A stretch of DNA of 64,000 nucleotides, from the NCBI RefSeq assembly GCF_001443605.1, contig NZ_CP013118.1, forward strand, positions 2,243,501 to 2,307,500. The letters are read 5' to 3'. The position numbers and the translations under genes were made by a program. Under the pieces are notes generated by a model. The model had not been told where the DNA came from and searched no databases. It saw only the letters and a list, made by a program, of their open reading frames with translations. The stretch is from Salinivirga cyanobacteriivorans. Lineage in GTDB: Bacteria > Bacteroidota > Bacteroidia > Bacteroidales > Salinivirgaceae. How positions within the stretch are numbered: the first letter of the stretch is position 1; each line of letters opens with the position of its first letter. This document shows, piece by piece, positions 25,219 to 34,201 of this stretch.

Positions 25219-27207
25219 ATGGCGATTCTGGTTCCTCAAACATACAGCCCGAATTTCAGTAAGCCATTATCACTGGCAATAGGAAAACTACCCCTGCTAT
25301 TTAAGCGACTTCTACTGGCGTTATTCGTATTATCAATCACACGCGTTGTATTCTTGCTGTCAAATATAGCAGTGTTTCGAGTTGACTCGGTAAATGAGTT
25401 TTTATGGATGTTTTACGGGGGGCTTCGTTTCGATGTTGCCATCTTGCTGCGTTTACAAATCGTGTTTATTGCATTGCATTTGCTACCCGGCCAATTCAAA
25501 TATTGCCTCAAAGGGGAACGACTGATGTTTTTCCTTTACCTGATTGTGAATGCTGTGCTTATAGCCCTGAATTTGGTAGATGCAGAATACTTCGACTTTA
25601 CGCATAAACGTTCCACCTTTGATCTGTTTTTGCTGGCAAGTATAGGAGAAGATATTGCCCAATTGATCCCCATGTTCCTTGGGGATTTTTGGCACCTGAT
25701 TTTCCTGTGGACCGGTCTGATGTTCCTGCTTATATGGCTTTTTCCGAAAGATCGGCGTGTTGTAATTCCGCAACCTTCTAAGTCGGGTTCCAGACGGCTG
25801 GAATTGATTATATCTATATTGATTCTGTCATTTCTTTTCATGGCAGGGCGCGGAAAGATTTCTGGCAGCTTATCAACCAAAGATGCCATTCATTATGCCG
25901 GCCGAATAGAAAATATCCCTGCAGTTTTAAATACACCATTTTGTATGATGGAAAGCCTGAATTCAGGATCTTTAAATGGACCAAATCATCTTTCTAAGAG
26001 CCTGCAGCCGGCCATGAGCAATGCTACTAAGCATTATGGCAATGGGCAAGCCAACAAGCGCAACGTGGTTGTTATAATTCTGGAAAGTTTTTCTGCAGAA
26101 TACAGCAAGTCCCTGTCAGGTTTGGATCACGGATATATGCCCTTCCTGGACAGCCTGATGCAGGAAGGATTGCACTTTACCAATGCATTTGCCAACGGAA
26201 AAAAATCCATAGAAGCTGTGCCGTCAATCATGTGTGGTGTGCCTGCCATGATGACGAATCCGGTGATTACTTCAAAGTTTGCCGGAAACAGGTATAATTC
26301 CCTGGCAAGCCTGCTTTCTGATGCCGGCTACGAAACTGCATTTTATCATGGAGCGGCCAACGGATCCATGGGTTTTGAGCAATTTACCCTGCAAACAGGC
26401 TTTGAAAAATATACAGGAATGGAAGATTATCCCAACCCTGATGATTTTGACGGGCATTGGGGCATATCTGATGAACCTTTTATGCAGTTTTTTGCGCAAG
26501 ATTTAAATCAATACAACGAGCCTTTCATGGCCGGAGTATTTACGCTGTCATCTCATCATCCTTTTAAAATTCCTGAGCAGTATCGTGACACATTTCCCGA
26601 AGGCCCCATACCCATGCTGCGCACTGTTGCTTATGCCGATCATGCACTCAGGCAATTCTTCCGGGAAGCTCAAAAGCAGGATTGGTACGACAATACTTTG
26701 TTCATTTTGACCGCAGACCATACCGGTAAATCATACACTGAAAATTATAGCAACTCATTGCAAAATTACCGGATTCCACTATTATTCTATGCACCGGGAG
26801 ATGACAGTTTAGCCGGGAAACAAACGAATGTTTCTCAACAAATTGATATTTTACCATCTGTAATGGATTACCTAAACCTTGAAATGGAGTTTATTGCTTT
26901 GGGCAACAGCGTATTTCAGCAGGATGAAGCTTTCGCCGTTAATTATTTGAATGGTGTTTTCCAGCTAATAAACAATCACTATTTGCTACAATATGATGGC
27001 CATAAGCCCATAGGCCTTTACAATTGGTCGATGGACTCCGATTTGGAGTATAATTTGCTTCATATAGAACACGCCGCAGTGAATCGTATGACACAGAAGA
27101 TCAGTACCCTCATTCAGGATTATGATTACCGTATGCTTCAGGATAAATGGCAGGTTAGCACCAATAATAATCTCCGTACATTTTACACTTTCAACGAAAT
27201 TTACTAA
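25219..27207 (+). CDS. LtaS-like sulfatase-fold membrane protein
   Basis: A membrane phosphoglycerol-transferase/sulfatase-superfamily protein. About five membrane helices fill residues 20-210 (for example LLFKRLLLALFVLSITRVVF), followed by an extracytoplasmic sulfatase-type domain from about 270. Metal and nucleophile motifs are VVIILESFSAEY (Glu), GKKSIEAVPSIMCG (Ser in the place of the catalytic Thr), LSSHHPF and LTADHTG. In Gram-negative bacteria this family modifies lipids or periplasmic glucans, and the substrate here is not known. I chose ATG 25219 (662 residues); GTG 25183 in frame would add 12 residues. The stop is 16 bases before tRNA-Arg. Confidence 0.83.
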   Translation: MAILVPQTYSPNFSKPLSLAIGKLPLLFKRLLLALFVLSITRVVFLLSNIAVFRVDSVNEFLWMFYGGLRFDVAILLRLQIVFIALHLLPGQFKYCLKGERLMFFLYLIVNAVLIALNLVDAEYFDFTHKRSTFDLFLLASIGEDIAQLIPMFLGDFWHLIFLWTGLMFLLIWLFPKDRRVVIPQPSKSGSRRLELIISILILSFLFMAGRGKISGSLSTKDAIHYAGRIENIPAVLNTPFCMMESLNSGSLNGPNHLSKSLQPAMSNATKHYGNGQANKRNVVVIILESFSAEYSKSLSGLDHGYMPFLDSLMQEGLHFTNAFANGKKSIEAVPSIMCGVPAMMTNPVITSKFAGNRYNSLASLLSDAGYETAFYHGAANGSMGFEQFTLQTGFEKYTGMEDYPNPDDFDGHWGISDEPFMQFFAQDLNQYNEPFMAGVFTLSSHHPFKIPEQYRDTFPEGPIPMLRTVAYADHALRQFFREAQKQDWYDNTLFILTADHTGKSYTENYSNSLQNYRIPLLFYAPGDDSLAGKQTNVSQQIDILPSVMDYLNLEMEFIALGNSVFQQDEAFAVNYLNGVFQLINNHYLLQYDGHKPIGLYNWSMDSDLEYNLLHIEHAAVNRMTQKISTLIQDYDYRMLQDKWQVSTNNNLRTFYTFNEIY

Positions 27208-27223
27208 CTTTGCAGCCCTGAAT

Positions 27224-27297
27224 GGCTCCGTAGTTCAGCTGAATAGAACGTCAGATTCCGGTTCTGAAGGTCGTGGGTTTGAATCCCGCCGGAGTCA
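27224..27297 (+). tRNA. tRNA-Arg (anticodon CCG)
   Basis: A full cloverleaf can be drawn: acceptor GGCTCCG with CGGAGTC, D-stem GTTC/GAAC, anticodon stem TCAGA/TCTGA with loop TTCCGGT (anticodon CCG, codon CGG), T-stem GTGGG/CCCGC with loop TTTGAAT, discriminator A. CCA is not encoded. Copies of its 3' end recur downstream at 27413-27428 and 32725-32740, making it a likely integration hot spot. Confidence 0.95.
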
Positions 27298-27321
27298 CAA
27301 AACAGTTTAGAGTTAAGAGAA

Positions 27322-27356
27322 TGAGTATTGAGTAAAAATCAGTACTCACTTTTTTG
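27322..27356 (+). terminator. Terminator after tRNA-Arg
   Basis: GAGTATTGA (27323-27331) pairs with TCAGTACTC (27339-27347) and is followed by six T residues. Confidence 0.7.
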
Positions 27357-27365
27357 CTTTAAGGA

Positions 27366-27428
27366 GGCGTGATCACGAGCGGCTGGTGGGTTGGGCTTTA
27401 GCGGGTGTGAGTAATCCGCCGGAGTCAC
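27366..27428 (+). repeat. tRNA-Arg 3'-end-like repeat, copy 1
   Basis: This begins GGCGTGATCACGAGCGGC and ends AATCCGCCGGAGTCAC, the last part being a near copy of the 3' end of the adjacent tRNA-Arg (27283-27298). Two relatives lie at 32677-32740 and 32811-32873. It cannot fold as a complete tRNA. Confidence 0.7.
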
Positions 27429-27577
27429 CATGCAGTATTGTGTGTGAGTATTGAGTTTAGAGCAAATACAAGTGTAAATTGCAAATTTAAAATGTACAAA
27501 TTTTCGCAAAAGTAAATGTACAGTTTTTGATTTATCTTTTTCATTGATTATTTGTGTTTGTTTTATGTAACAACGGA

Positions 27578-27627
27578 GGGTAATACCTTCGTCCCTGAAG
27601 CGTAGCGAAAGGGCGAAGGTATTACCC
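27578..27627 (-). terminator. Long hairpin downstream of outer istB
   Basis: GGGTAATACCTTCG (27578-27591) pairs perfectly with CGAAGGTATTACCC (27614-27627), 5 bases past the istB stop on the minus strand. It probably ends the IS transcript; no clear T run follows. Confidence 0.65.
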
Positions 27628-27632
27628 GGGCG

Positions 27633-28391
27633 TTATGATTTTTCCTCTTTAAATATGGTTTGCCTGTTCTCCATGCGATAACTACTACCTGATAGCTTGA
27701 TTACTTCACAGCGGTAAAGTATCCTGTCTAACAAGGCAGATGTTAATACCTCATCATCGAGGGTTTCCGCCCATTGTTTAGGCGATTTATTGGTGGTAAT
27801 AATTATGGAGCACTGTTCATGTAGTTGATTGATCAGGTTAAAGAAAGCGACGGCTTCATGCTTTTTAATGGGCATAAGCATAATATCGTCAATAGCTATC
27901 AAATGAGCTTTTAAAAGACGATTGTAAGTGGCCAGTGCAGATGATACCATTTCCTTCATTTTTATGGTGTTGATAATGTCTTCCATGGTCATAAAATATG
28001 CTTTATATCCCGATGTGATTGCTTGATATATAAGTCCAGCGGCCAAAAAAGTTTTGCCTGTACCTGAGGGACCCATCAAGATGACATTGTAATTTTGCTC
28101 CATCCACAATAATTCCCTTAGCTCTTTTAATTGTGGCCTGGTAATGCCATTGGCAAAGTTAAAGTCATATTGATCAAGGTCGTGAGATTTAGGAAGGCGC
28201 GCCATTTTCAACCTTCTTTCGTAATCGTTTTTTCGGCGTTGTAAGATTTCCTGATAAAGGAGTTCATGGGTATATTCCAGATAAGAAGGGCTGTCGATCT
28301 GTGCCTGGTGCACCATTTTATCAGCGTTGTTTCTTAGTTTGGTCAGCCTGAGTTTGTCGGCGTATTGCTTGATTTGTTTGATTCGTTCCAT
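27633..28391 (-). CDS. istB: IstB-type transposition ATPase (outer IS21)
   Basis: A 252-residue AAA+ helper ATPase of IS21 transposition. The Walker A motif GPSGTGKTFLA is near residue 107, Walker B LIAIDDIML near 167, and the sensor region IITTNKSPKQWAE near 198. In the intact element it would follow istA by about two bases; here 2.6 kb of another IS separates them. Its ORF is complete, so it could still be made, but it has lost its normal co-transcription with istA. Confidence 0.92.
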   Translation of the reverse strand: MERIKQIKQYADKLRLTKLRNNADKMVHQAQIDSPSYLEYTHELLYQEILQRRKNDYERRLKMARLPKSHDLDQYDFNFANGITRPQLKELRELLWMEQNYNVILMGPSGTGKTFLAAGLIYQAITSGYKAYFMTMEDIINTIKMKEMVSSALATYNRLLKAHLIAIDDIMLMPIKKHEAVAFFNLINQLHEQCSIIITTNKSPKQWAETLDDEVLTSALLDRILYRCEVIKLSGSSYRMENRQTIFKEEKS

Positions 28392-28543
28392 GGCTAAAAT
28401 AGTTTTTCGTAAGTATTAATGTTGCTTGTGTCGGCCTTAATAGTAGCTTTTTCCATTGTATATACTAATTGAAAAGGATCCACTATAACAGCCGAAAAGT
28501 ATCCATCTAAAATAATATTAACGATCTTCATTTTGTAAAAAAA

Positions 28544-30100
28544 ATGAAGAAAAAAATGATCACTATGGTGGATAAAAATGAAATTTTAGTACGATTCTTC
28601 CGCAGGGGAGAAAGTAAAAGTGAAATTGCTAGAAGTTTAAAAACAACAAGGAAAACAGTACGGAAAATTGTTTCAGAGTATGAGAGTTTAATAAATGCTC
28701 CAAATTTTGAAGAACTTCTGGAGAAGGGCTTATCGAGCAAACCTCGCTATACGAGCTCTAACCGTAAAAAAGTAAAATTAACAATCGATGTTCAAGGTGA
28801 AATCGATTTTTGCCTGGAGCAAAATAATTTGCGAAGGCAAGAGGGAATGCACAAACAAGTAATGAAAAAAGCAGACATTCATGAATATCTTCGCTCAAAA
28901 GGGTTTGATATAGGTTATTCAACTGTTTGTACTTACATTCGGAAAGAAGAAAAAAAGGCCAAAGAAGCTTTTATAAAACAAAGCTATGCCCCCGGAATAA
29001 GTTGTGAGTTTGACTGGGGAGAAGTTAAGCTATTTATTAATGGAAAAAAAAGAACCTTTAACCTGGCGGTATTTACGTGCTGTTACAGTAATTATAGATA
29101 TGCAAAATTATTTTCCCGGCAAGACAACCTAGCTTTTAGCCAGAGTCATATTGATTTTTTTGACCACTTGGGCGGCGTTGTTGAAGAAATGATATACGAC
29201 AACATGCGTGTTGCGGTCAAGCGTTTCGTTGGCACTACAGAAAAAGAGCCAACCCAGGGGCTTTTGGAACTATCGAATTATTATCATTTTGGGTTTCGTT
29301 TCTGCAACATTCGTAAAGGCAATGAAAAAGGACATGTTGAAAGAAGCGTAGAATATGTAAGACGAAAAGCATTTAGTGCTACTGTTGATTTTGACACAGT
29401 AGAAAAGGCAAATAAACATTTGCTGAAACGCTGTGACCATATCAACTTACAACCACAGAAACTGGCCGGGGACAAGAGCGCGGCGGAAATGATTGAAAAA
29501 GAAAAAAAACATCTCTATAGAGTGAAAACAGCATATAAATGCTTTGTTAGTGAACAAGCTAAAGTTGACAAATATGCTACCATTACATATATGAGCAACC
29601 ACTATTCTGTACCAGATTCACTTGTGGGTAAAGTTGTGGAAATAAAAGTGTTTGCGGAACATCTTATAGTTTACTACAACAACAGGAAAATCCACCATCA
29701 TACCCGAAGTTATGGTGCCCATACATGGACTATTGTCTTGGCCCATTATTTAAATACATTACTCCGAAAACCGGGAGCATTAAAGAACTCTGTTGCATTA
29801 CAACAAGCCGGTTCTTACTTCTCAGAACTATATACAGAACGTTTTGAGGGGAATGAAAAAGAGTTTATAGAGTTACTGCATTTTTGTGAAAAACATCAAG
29901 TATCATCTACAAAACTAAAACAAGCTGTAAGTAAGGTAATGAGTATAACAGAACACGACGTATCAAAAGATAAGGTTATCGCAATTCTTGAACACAACGG
30001 CAACGAGAACCACCAGTATAATGAGGGCAATAGCGACCCTACATATTCATACTCATCAGAGACATTAGATGCATTAACAAACATGGCAAACCTAAATTGA
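28544..30100 (+). CDS. istA: IstA transposase (inner IS21)
   Basis: A 518-residue IS21 transposase with an N-terminal helix-turn-helix (ESKSEIARSLKTTRKTVRKI), a second DNA-binding part, and a DDE integrase core: CEFDWGEVKLF (first Asp, near 155), YDNMRVAVKRF (second Asp, near 221) and KGNEKGHVERSVEYVRR (Glu, near 260). A C-terminal DUF4158/Mu-like beta barrel follows. All catalytic residues are present, so it is likely active. The istB gene starts 7 bases after its stop. Confidence 0.93.
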   Translation: MKKKMITMVDKNEILVRFFRRGESKSEIARSLKTTRKTVRKIVSEYESLINAPNFEELLEKGLSSKPRYTSSNRKKVKLTIDVQGEIDFCLEQNNLRRQEGMHKQVMKKADIHEYLRSKGFDIGYSTVCTYIRKEEKKAKEAFIKQSYAPGISCEFDWGEVKLFINGKKRTFNLAVFTCCYSNYRYAKLFSRQDNLAFSQSHIDFFDHLGGVVEEMIYDNMRVAVKRFVGTTEKEPTQGLLELSNYYHFGFRFCNIRKGNEKGHVERSVEYVRRKAFSATVDFDTVEKANKHLLKRCDHINLQPQKLAGDKSAAEMIEKEKKHLYRVKTAYKCFVSEQAKVDKYATITYMSNHYSVPDSLVGKVVEIKVFAEHLIVYYNNRKIHHHTRSYGAHTWTIVLAHYLNTLLRKPGALKNSVALQQAGSYFSELYTERFEGNEKEFIELLHFCEKHQVSSTKLKQAVSKVMSITEHDVSKDKVIAILEHNGNENHQYNEGNSDPTYSYSSETLDALTNMANLN

Positions 30101-30107
30101 AAGAAGT

Positions 30108-30866
30108 ATGGACACTGAAAACAAAATATCAGAAAGAATAAAAGAGCTTACCCGAGAGATCGGCCTACCCGGTATAAGGTCTAATTTTACAGCATTAGCT
30201 GATAGTAGCCATGCAAACAATAGTAGCTATCAGGAATATTTATTACAACTGCTTGAAATGGAATATACATCTCGATTGAAGAATAGGAAGGCTTCACGGA
30301 TCAGGCAAGCTGAATTTCCATATAAGAAATATCTTGAAGATCTCAATCGTAATGACCTGCCGGCAGATGCAACACGAAAACTGCCAGAACTTGAAAAACT
30401 GGAATTTATCAAAAATGGAAGGAATATTGTATTTGCGGGAAACCCTGGAACAGGAAAGACCCATATTGCAATAGGTATTGGAATAAAAGCATGTATGACC
30501 GATTACAAGGTGCTTTTTACCACTGTACCAAGACTTCTCACCCAGATCAAAGAGTCTCGTTCCGATAGGACTTTAAGGATGCTTGAAAATCGATTTCAAA
30601 AATATGATTTGGTTATATGTGATGAGTTTGGGTACATATCTTTTGATAAAGAGGGGGCAGAATTATTATTCTCTCATTTATCTCTGCGGGCAGGTATGAA
30701 GTCGACTATTATTACGACGAACCTGCCATTTAATAAATGGGATGAAATATTTGGAGATAAAGTACTCACCACTGCCCTTGTTGACAGGCTCACTCATAAA
30801 GCTTATATCGTGAATATGAATGGGGAATCTTACAGGACTAAAGAAACCATAGAATGGAACAAATAG
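30108..30866 (+). CDS. istB: IstB-type transposition ATPase (inner IS21)
   Basis: A 252-residue AAA+ ATPase with Walker A GNPGTGKTHIA near residue 111, Walker B LVICDEFGYI near 171 and TIITTNLPFNKWDEI near 205. It follows inner istA by 7 bases. It differs clearly in sequence from the outer IstB, so the two elements are distinct IS21 types, not duplicates. Confidence 0.93.
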   Translation: MDTENKISERIKELTREIGLPGIRSNFTALADSSHANNSSYQEYLLQLLEMEYTSRLKNRKASRIRQAEFPYKKYLEDLNRNDLPADATRKLPELEKLEFIKNGRNIVFAGNPGTGKTHIAIGIGIKACMTDYKVLFTTVPRLLTQIKESRSDRTLRMLENRFQKYDLVICDEFGYISFDKEGAELLFSHLSLRAGMKSTIITTNLPFNKWDEIFGDKVLTTALVDRLTHKAYIVNMNGESYRTKETIEWNK

Positions 30867-30899
30867 TAAAATGGAAGGTAACACGACCGTGTCGTTCAC

Positions 30900-30948
30900 C
30901 TAGTCAGGGAAAGCTTTTTTTTTTAAAAAAAAAGCTTTCCCTGACTAG
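30900..30948. terminator. 49 bp near-perfect palindrome at the end of the inner IS21
   Basis: Two 24-base arms (CTAGTCAGGGAAAGC plus a T run, and the A run plus GCTTTCCCTGACTAG) with a single central base form a hairpin with poly-T/poly-A at its tip. It lies 34 bases after the istB stop and may end the IS transcript or block transcription entering from outside. Confidence 0.75.
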
Positions 30949-31031
30949 AATAAATAATTAATATTTTTCTCTAATATTGTAGTTTAATGTGGATACTTTT
31001 CGATTACTACAACTGGATACTTTTGGGTTAA

Positions 31032-32549
31032 TTATATACATTCCATAAATTTAGTGGTTTGAGGGCGCTCTATGTTTACCTTCGTTTTACTGTTCTTTTC
31101 TGCTTGGTTTGCAATATGGATTATGGCCTGATAGAGACTGTTCGCATTGTAATATTGACATTCCATGCAATAATCAAGGCCTTTATCGATATGCTGTTGC
31201 GTAAAGCCTGTGATTTTTTTGGCTATTGCCCGCAGGTTGTCGTGGTAGTATCTTGACTTATCGCTTTTGATCAGTTCAAGGTAAAATTTGGCTTTGTCTG
31301 TATTGCCCAACCTTTCCAGTGCTTCGGCATAAGTCTGTGGAAGTGTTTTTGATTTATCGCGCCTAAAGTCCGTGTTGCGCAGGTATTCCCCTTCACCTAT
31401 GCACAGGTCATAACTTGTGATCAACCCGTTATTCCCGGAGGATCGGTAAAAGAATACTTTCCCTTCTTTTATGGAATAAAGTACCTTTGAACCAGGCCCT
31501 TTGTATGTGCCAAGGGGAAGCTGGTAGCTGTTTTTGTGCAATAAAACAGTATTGTTTTTTCTTACGGTATGCGACCGTAATGTTTGTTCATGTGACAATT
31601 GCTGTTTTTTGTAAGGTAAAAGATATTGTTTTTCGATTTTCCATTCTTTATAAGGCACTTTGTGGGTAGTGGTATGTTTTTTTGCATTTGCTGTTCGTGC
31701 AAGCCATGCCAGCCCTTCCTCATTGAGTAAACTGATGCCCCTGAAGGGCCTTCCCCTTAAAAAATTGTTCTTTATATAACCGACCACATTCTCGATCTTT
31801 CCCTTGCTTTGAGGGTCAGCTTTCCGACAAAAAACAGCTTTAAATGGCTGGTTTTGTACAAAACTGTTGAACTCATGGGTCAGCTTATAATCGCCAAGGT
31901 TTTCATCTTTTATGAAAACACAGTCCTGGTCATAAATTATTTTTCGGGGGATGCCTCCAAAAAACTCAAATGCAAGAAAATGAGCATAAACCGCATCAGT
32001 AGCAGTGAAGGGCCTTTCTTGAAAATAAACAAATTTATGCCGTGAACGGGAAAGTAATATTGCAAAGAAATAAACCTTTCGTCGATTGCCTTCGACAGTG
32101 CGCATGTAAGTCTCGCCAAAATCGACCTGAGCCTCTTGTCCGTAAGGCGTCTGTGGTAATTGGCCGAAGTCTCGTTGACTCTCCGATCTTGGTTTGGGAA
32201 TATTGTACTTTTCACGGATCATTTGCACAAAATTATACACTGTTTTACTGTGTACTTCAGGCAGGTCATCTGCGTATTTTTCTTTCAAGTGATCTTCAAT
32301 TTGCGCTGCCGACAAATCTGCATGCTCATTTAGTTCATCTTTAACGAAATCTGCATAAGCTGCAAGTTTTCGGGGCAGGTTTTTTCCCTGGCGTATCCAA
32401 TCATGGAAATCTTCTTCACCCATGCTTAAATAGCGTTTTACGGTTCGGCGGTCAATGCCAATTTCTCTTGAAATCTGGCTTTTATTGAAACCATTTTCTG
32501 ATAATTCTTTAACTTTGTACCACATACAAAATTTTTCTTTTTTTTTCAT
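31032..32549 (-). pseudogene. istA: IstA transposase (outer IS21), C-terminus replaced by inner IS21
   Basis: A 505-residue IS21 transposase with N-terminal helix-turn-helix (NKSQISREIGIDRRTVKRY) and DDE core: EAQVDFGETYMR (first Asp), IYDQDCVFIKD (second Asp) and DPQSKGKIENVVGYIK (Glu). The inner IS21 entered after codon 503, so the last residues are now CI from the inner element. The original tail can be read across the insertion (28456 downwards): after KFME it continues with KATIKADTSNINTYEKLF and a stop, right before the istB start. Only a short tail is lost, so activity may persist; I list it as disrupted. Confidence 0.85.
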
Positions 32550-32676
32550 AAGTCCTCATATTATCAAAATGATAAGATGGGGACTTTTTTTATTAACCTA
32601 AAATGTACATTTTAGATTGCGAAAATTTGTACATGTAAAGTTGCGTATTACAACAAGACTTGTTTTTATTTTAGCA

Positions 32677-32740
32677 GGCGGGATCACGAGCAGCCAGAAG
32701 GGTTGGCTTGTGGGAGTCGAGCTAATCCCGCCGGAGTCAC
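32677..32740 (+). repeat. tRNA-Arg 3'-end-like repeat, copy 2
   Basis: Starts GGCGGGATCACGAGCAGC and ends AATCCCGCCGGAGTCAC, the latter identical to the end of tRNA-Arg (27282-27298). GGCGGGAT and ATCCCGCC at its ends are inverted repeats, allowing a long hairpin. A terminator follows at once, as after a real tRNA gene. Confidence 0.75.
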
Positions 32741-32744
32741 GGAT

Positions 32745-32780
32745 AAGGCTTTTACCGATTGGTAGAAGCCTTTATTTTTT
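32745..32780 (+). terminator. Intrinsic terminator after repeat copy 2
   Basis: A perfect 12 bp stem (32745-32756 with 32761-32772, loop GATT) followed by a T-rich tract. Confidence 0.8.
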
Positions 32781-32810
32781 TCTGAAATGAAGTTACTTGT
32801 TATCCCCTTA

Positions 32811-32873
32811 GGCGGGATCATGAGCGGCATGAAGGGTTGGCGAAACGGAACCGGCCCTTTCGATTCCCGCCGG
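32811..32873 (+). repeat. tRNA-end-like repeat, copy 3 (diverged)
   Basis: Starts GGCGGGATCATGAGCGGC like copy 2 but ends GATTCCCGCCGG without the GGAGTCAC part, giving a hairpin between GGCGGGAT and the ATTCCCGCC end. Confidence 0.6.
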
Positions 32874-33196
32874 CTATCCCACCAGCAACTCAATGGCCTT
32901 AGGGGTGCGGAACTCTATATGTAATTGGATTTTGTGGTATTGTGGTAGTTCTCTGAGTAGCACTTCGGGGATGGATTGTGCGAATCGAAGAGAACGGTCC
33001 TTTCGATGCCCTCAACCGCTAACGCAAACCGAACACGCGGAGCCAGAATACAGTTTAGGGTGTGGTAGCCTTCCCCAAAAATCGGACAGCTTAAAAATAG
33101 AAAATTATTAATTTTAAACTGTTAAAATACTATTATGAATATCGTCACGAATAGCTATGGTTGAAAATCAACTATCGTCTAAAACAACAGTCTTTT

Positions 33197-34201
33197 TTAA
33201 GGACTAACCTGTGGTAACGCTTTCTTCACAAGGTGTACAACTGAAGCGTTCGAGTAAAAGTATTGATGCCTCTTATTATACTTGTTTTTTAATACGTTTA
33301 GAAGAATCCTGATATTCGGAAGGTTGTCTTTTATTTTTGCTCCCATTACCATGTTTTCAGCATATTGCTCATATTTATATGCCTTTACAAGTTCATGGAT
33401 ATGGTTTCTTGGTCCTGTTTTTCCGAGGCGATCATGCGCTTTAAGGTAATATCTTTGAGATGCAGCCAAAATTACATCATAAGGATCATAGAAAACATGT
33501 ACTCCATTGCATTGCTCATGCAAATAGGAAATGTTATAATTTATGTATGGTTCGCCTCTTCCAATACGATTTCTTACTCTTATTCCAGGTGGTGAAATTC
33601 GAAGGCTTTGATTGGGGATATCTGCAGCCATTAAAAAAATCTGGTCAAATAGTTTACCGGGATGTTCAAGATGATCTAAAAAGCTGTTTAGAATATGATG
33701 TCCGAATGATTGACACATTAAATGGAGATGTCCGTTAGATTCATTCAATACACTTGCCAGATTCTGGAATAAATGTTTGTAATCATGTGCAAGAATTTGT
33801 CCTATTTTAGCAGCTTCATCATCTTCTTTCCATATTAGTCCCCGGTTGGGCCAACTAAAAAAGATAACTGCTCCAAAGTTATTTTGGTATTTGTCAATCA
33901 AATCATTGAGTAAGTTGAGATGCAATGATTTTTGAATGGGATGATACCCATGAATAAATAGAAGCACATCTTTTTGCTTCAATGAAGCCATTTTTTTGCT
34001 AAGTTGAAATAAGAAAATATTAACATCGGAAGGTAATAGGCGCAAAACATTTTTAATGATGTTTTTATCTTCTTTGTGCTCAATAAACTTAAAATACAGA
34101 TGTTTTTCACGTATTTTACGAAACCGGGATCTTATGTAAAATCGATTGTTTTCCATCGGTTTTGCCGGTCGAATACTAAGAAATACCTTTAGTGGTTTCA
34201 T
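33197..34201 (-). CDS. Alpha/beta hydrolase (DUF900-like), partner of patatin
   Basis: A 334-residue cytoplasmic protein (no signal peptide). Residues about 75-250 form an alpha/beta hydrolase core: VLLFIHGYHP (oxyanion region), VIFFSWPNRG, and the nucleophile in LHLMCQSFGHHILN (Ser in QSFGH, near residue 168). FYDPYDVIL near 240 and HIHELVKAY near 267 could supply Asp and His. The pattern is closest to DUF900-type lipases or esterases. Its ATG overlaps the stop of the patatin gene by one base, so the two are co-translated. Substrate is unknown; a lipid is likely given the partner. Confidence 0.75.
   Translation of the reverse strand: MKPLKVFLSIRPAKPMENNRFYIRSRFRKIREKHLYFKFIEHKEDKNIIKNVLRLLPSDVNIFLFQLSKKMASLKQKDVLLFIHGYHPIQKSLHLNLLNDLIDKYQNNFGAVIFFSWPNRGLIWKEDDEAAKIGQILAHDYKHLFQNLASVLNESNGHLHLMCQSFGHHILNSFLDHLEHPGKLFDQIFLMAADIPNQSLRISPPGIRVRNRIGRGEPYINYNISYLHEQCNGVHVFYDPYDVILAASQRYYLKAHDRLGKTGPRNHIHELVKAYKYEQYAENMVMGAKIKDNLPNIRILLNVLKNKYNKRHQYFYSNASVVHLVKKALPQVSP

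Larger units (their letters stand above)
28457..31040 (+). mobile_element. IS21-family element (inner), inserted in the outer IS21
   Basis: A 2584 bp element with ends TGTATATA...TATATACA and sub-terminal repeats containing GAAAAGTATCCA on both sides. Six-base target duplications TTCCAT flank it at 28451-28456 and 31041-31046. It carries its own istA and istB on the plus strand, opposite to the outer element, and is complete. Confidence 0.92.
27473..32652 (-). mobile_element. IS21-family element (outer), split by a second IS21 element
   Basis: Ends are TGTAA...TTACA with internal terminal repeats containing TGTACAAATTTTCGCAA on both sides. Five-base target duplications ACAAG lie at 27468-27472 and 32653-32657. 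It holds istA (31032-32549) and istB (27633-28391) on the minus strand; the inner element at 28457-31040 is inserted at the junction of the two. Without the inner element and its duplicated target the outer element would be 2590 bp. Confidence 0.9.
32653..33196. other. Gene-poor stretch with tRNA-derived repeats
   Basis: Apart from the two repeats at 32677-32740 and 32811-32873 and the terminator at 32745-32780, I see no convincing gene. Short open frames here have no start context or domain. Confidence 0.55.

Noticed and set aside
27122-27310. An open frame running through tRNA-Arg
   Set aside because: The RGFESRRSHK ending is the usual translation of a tRNA sequence; the tRNA gene and the overlapping LtaS-like gene explain the region.
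32893-33111. A plus-strand open frame of 72 codons after the tRNA-like repeats
   Set aside because: No recognisable domain, odd composition and no promoter or partner; treated as non-coding.
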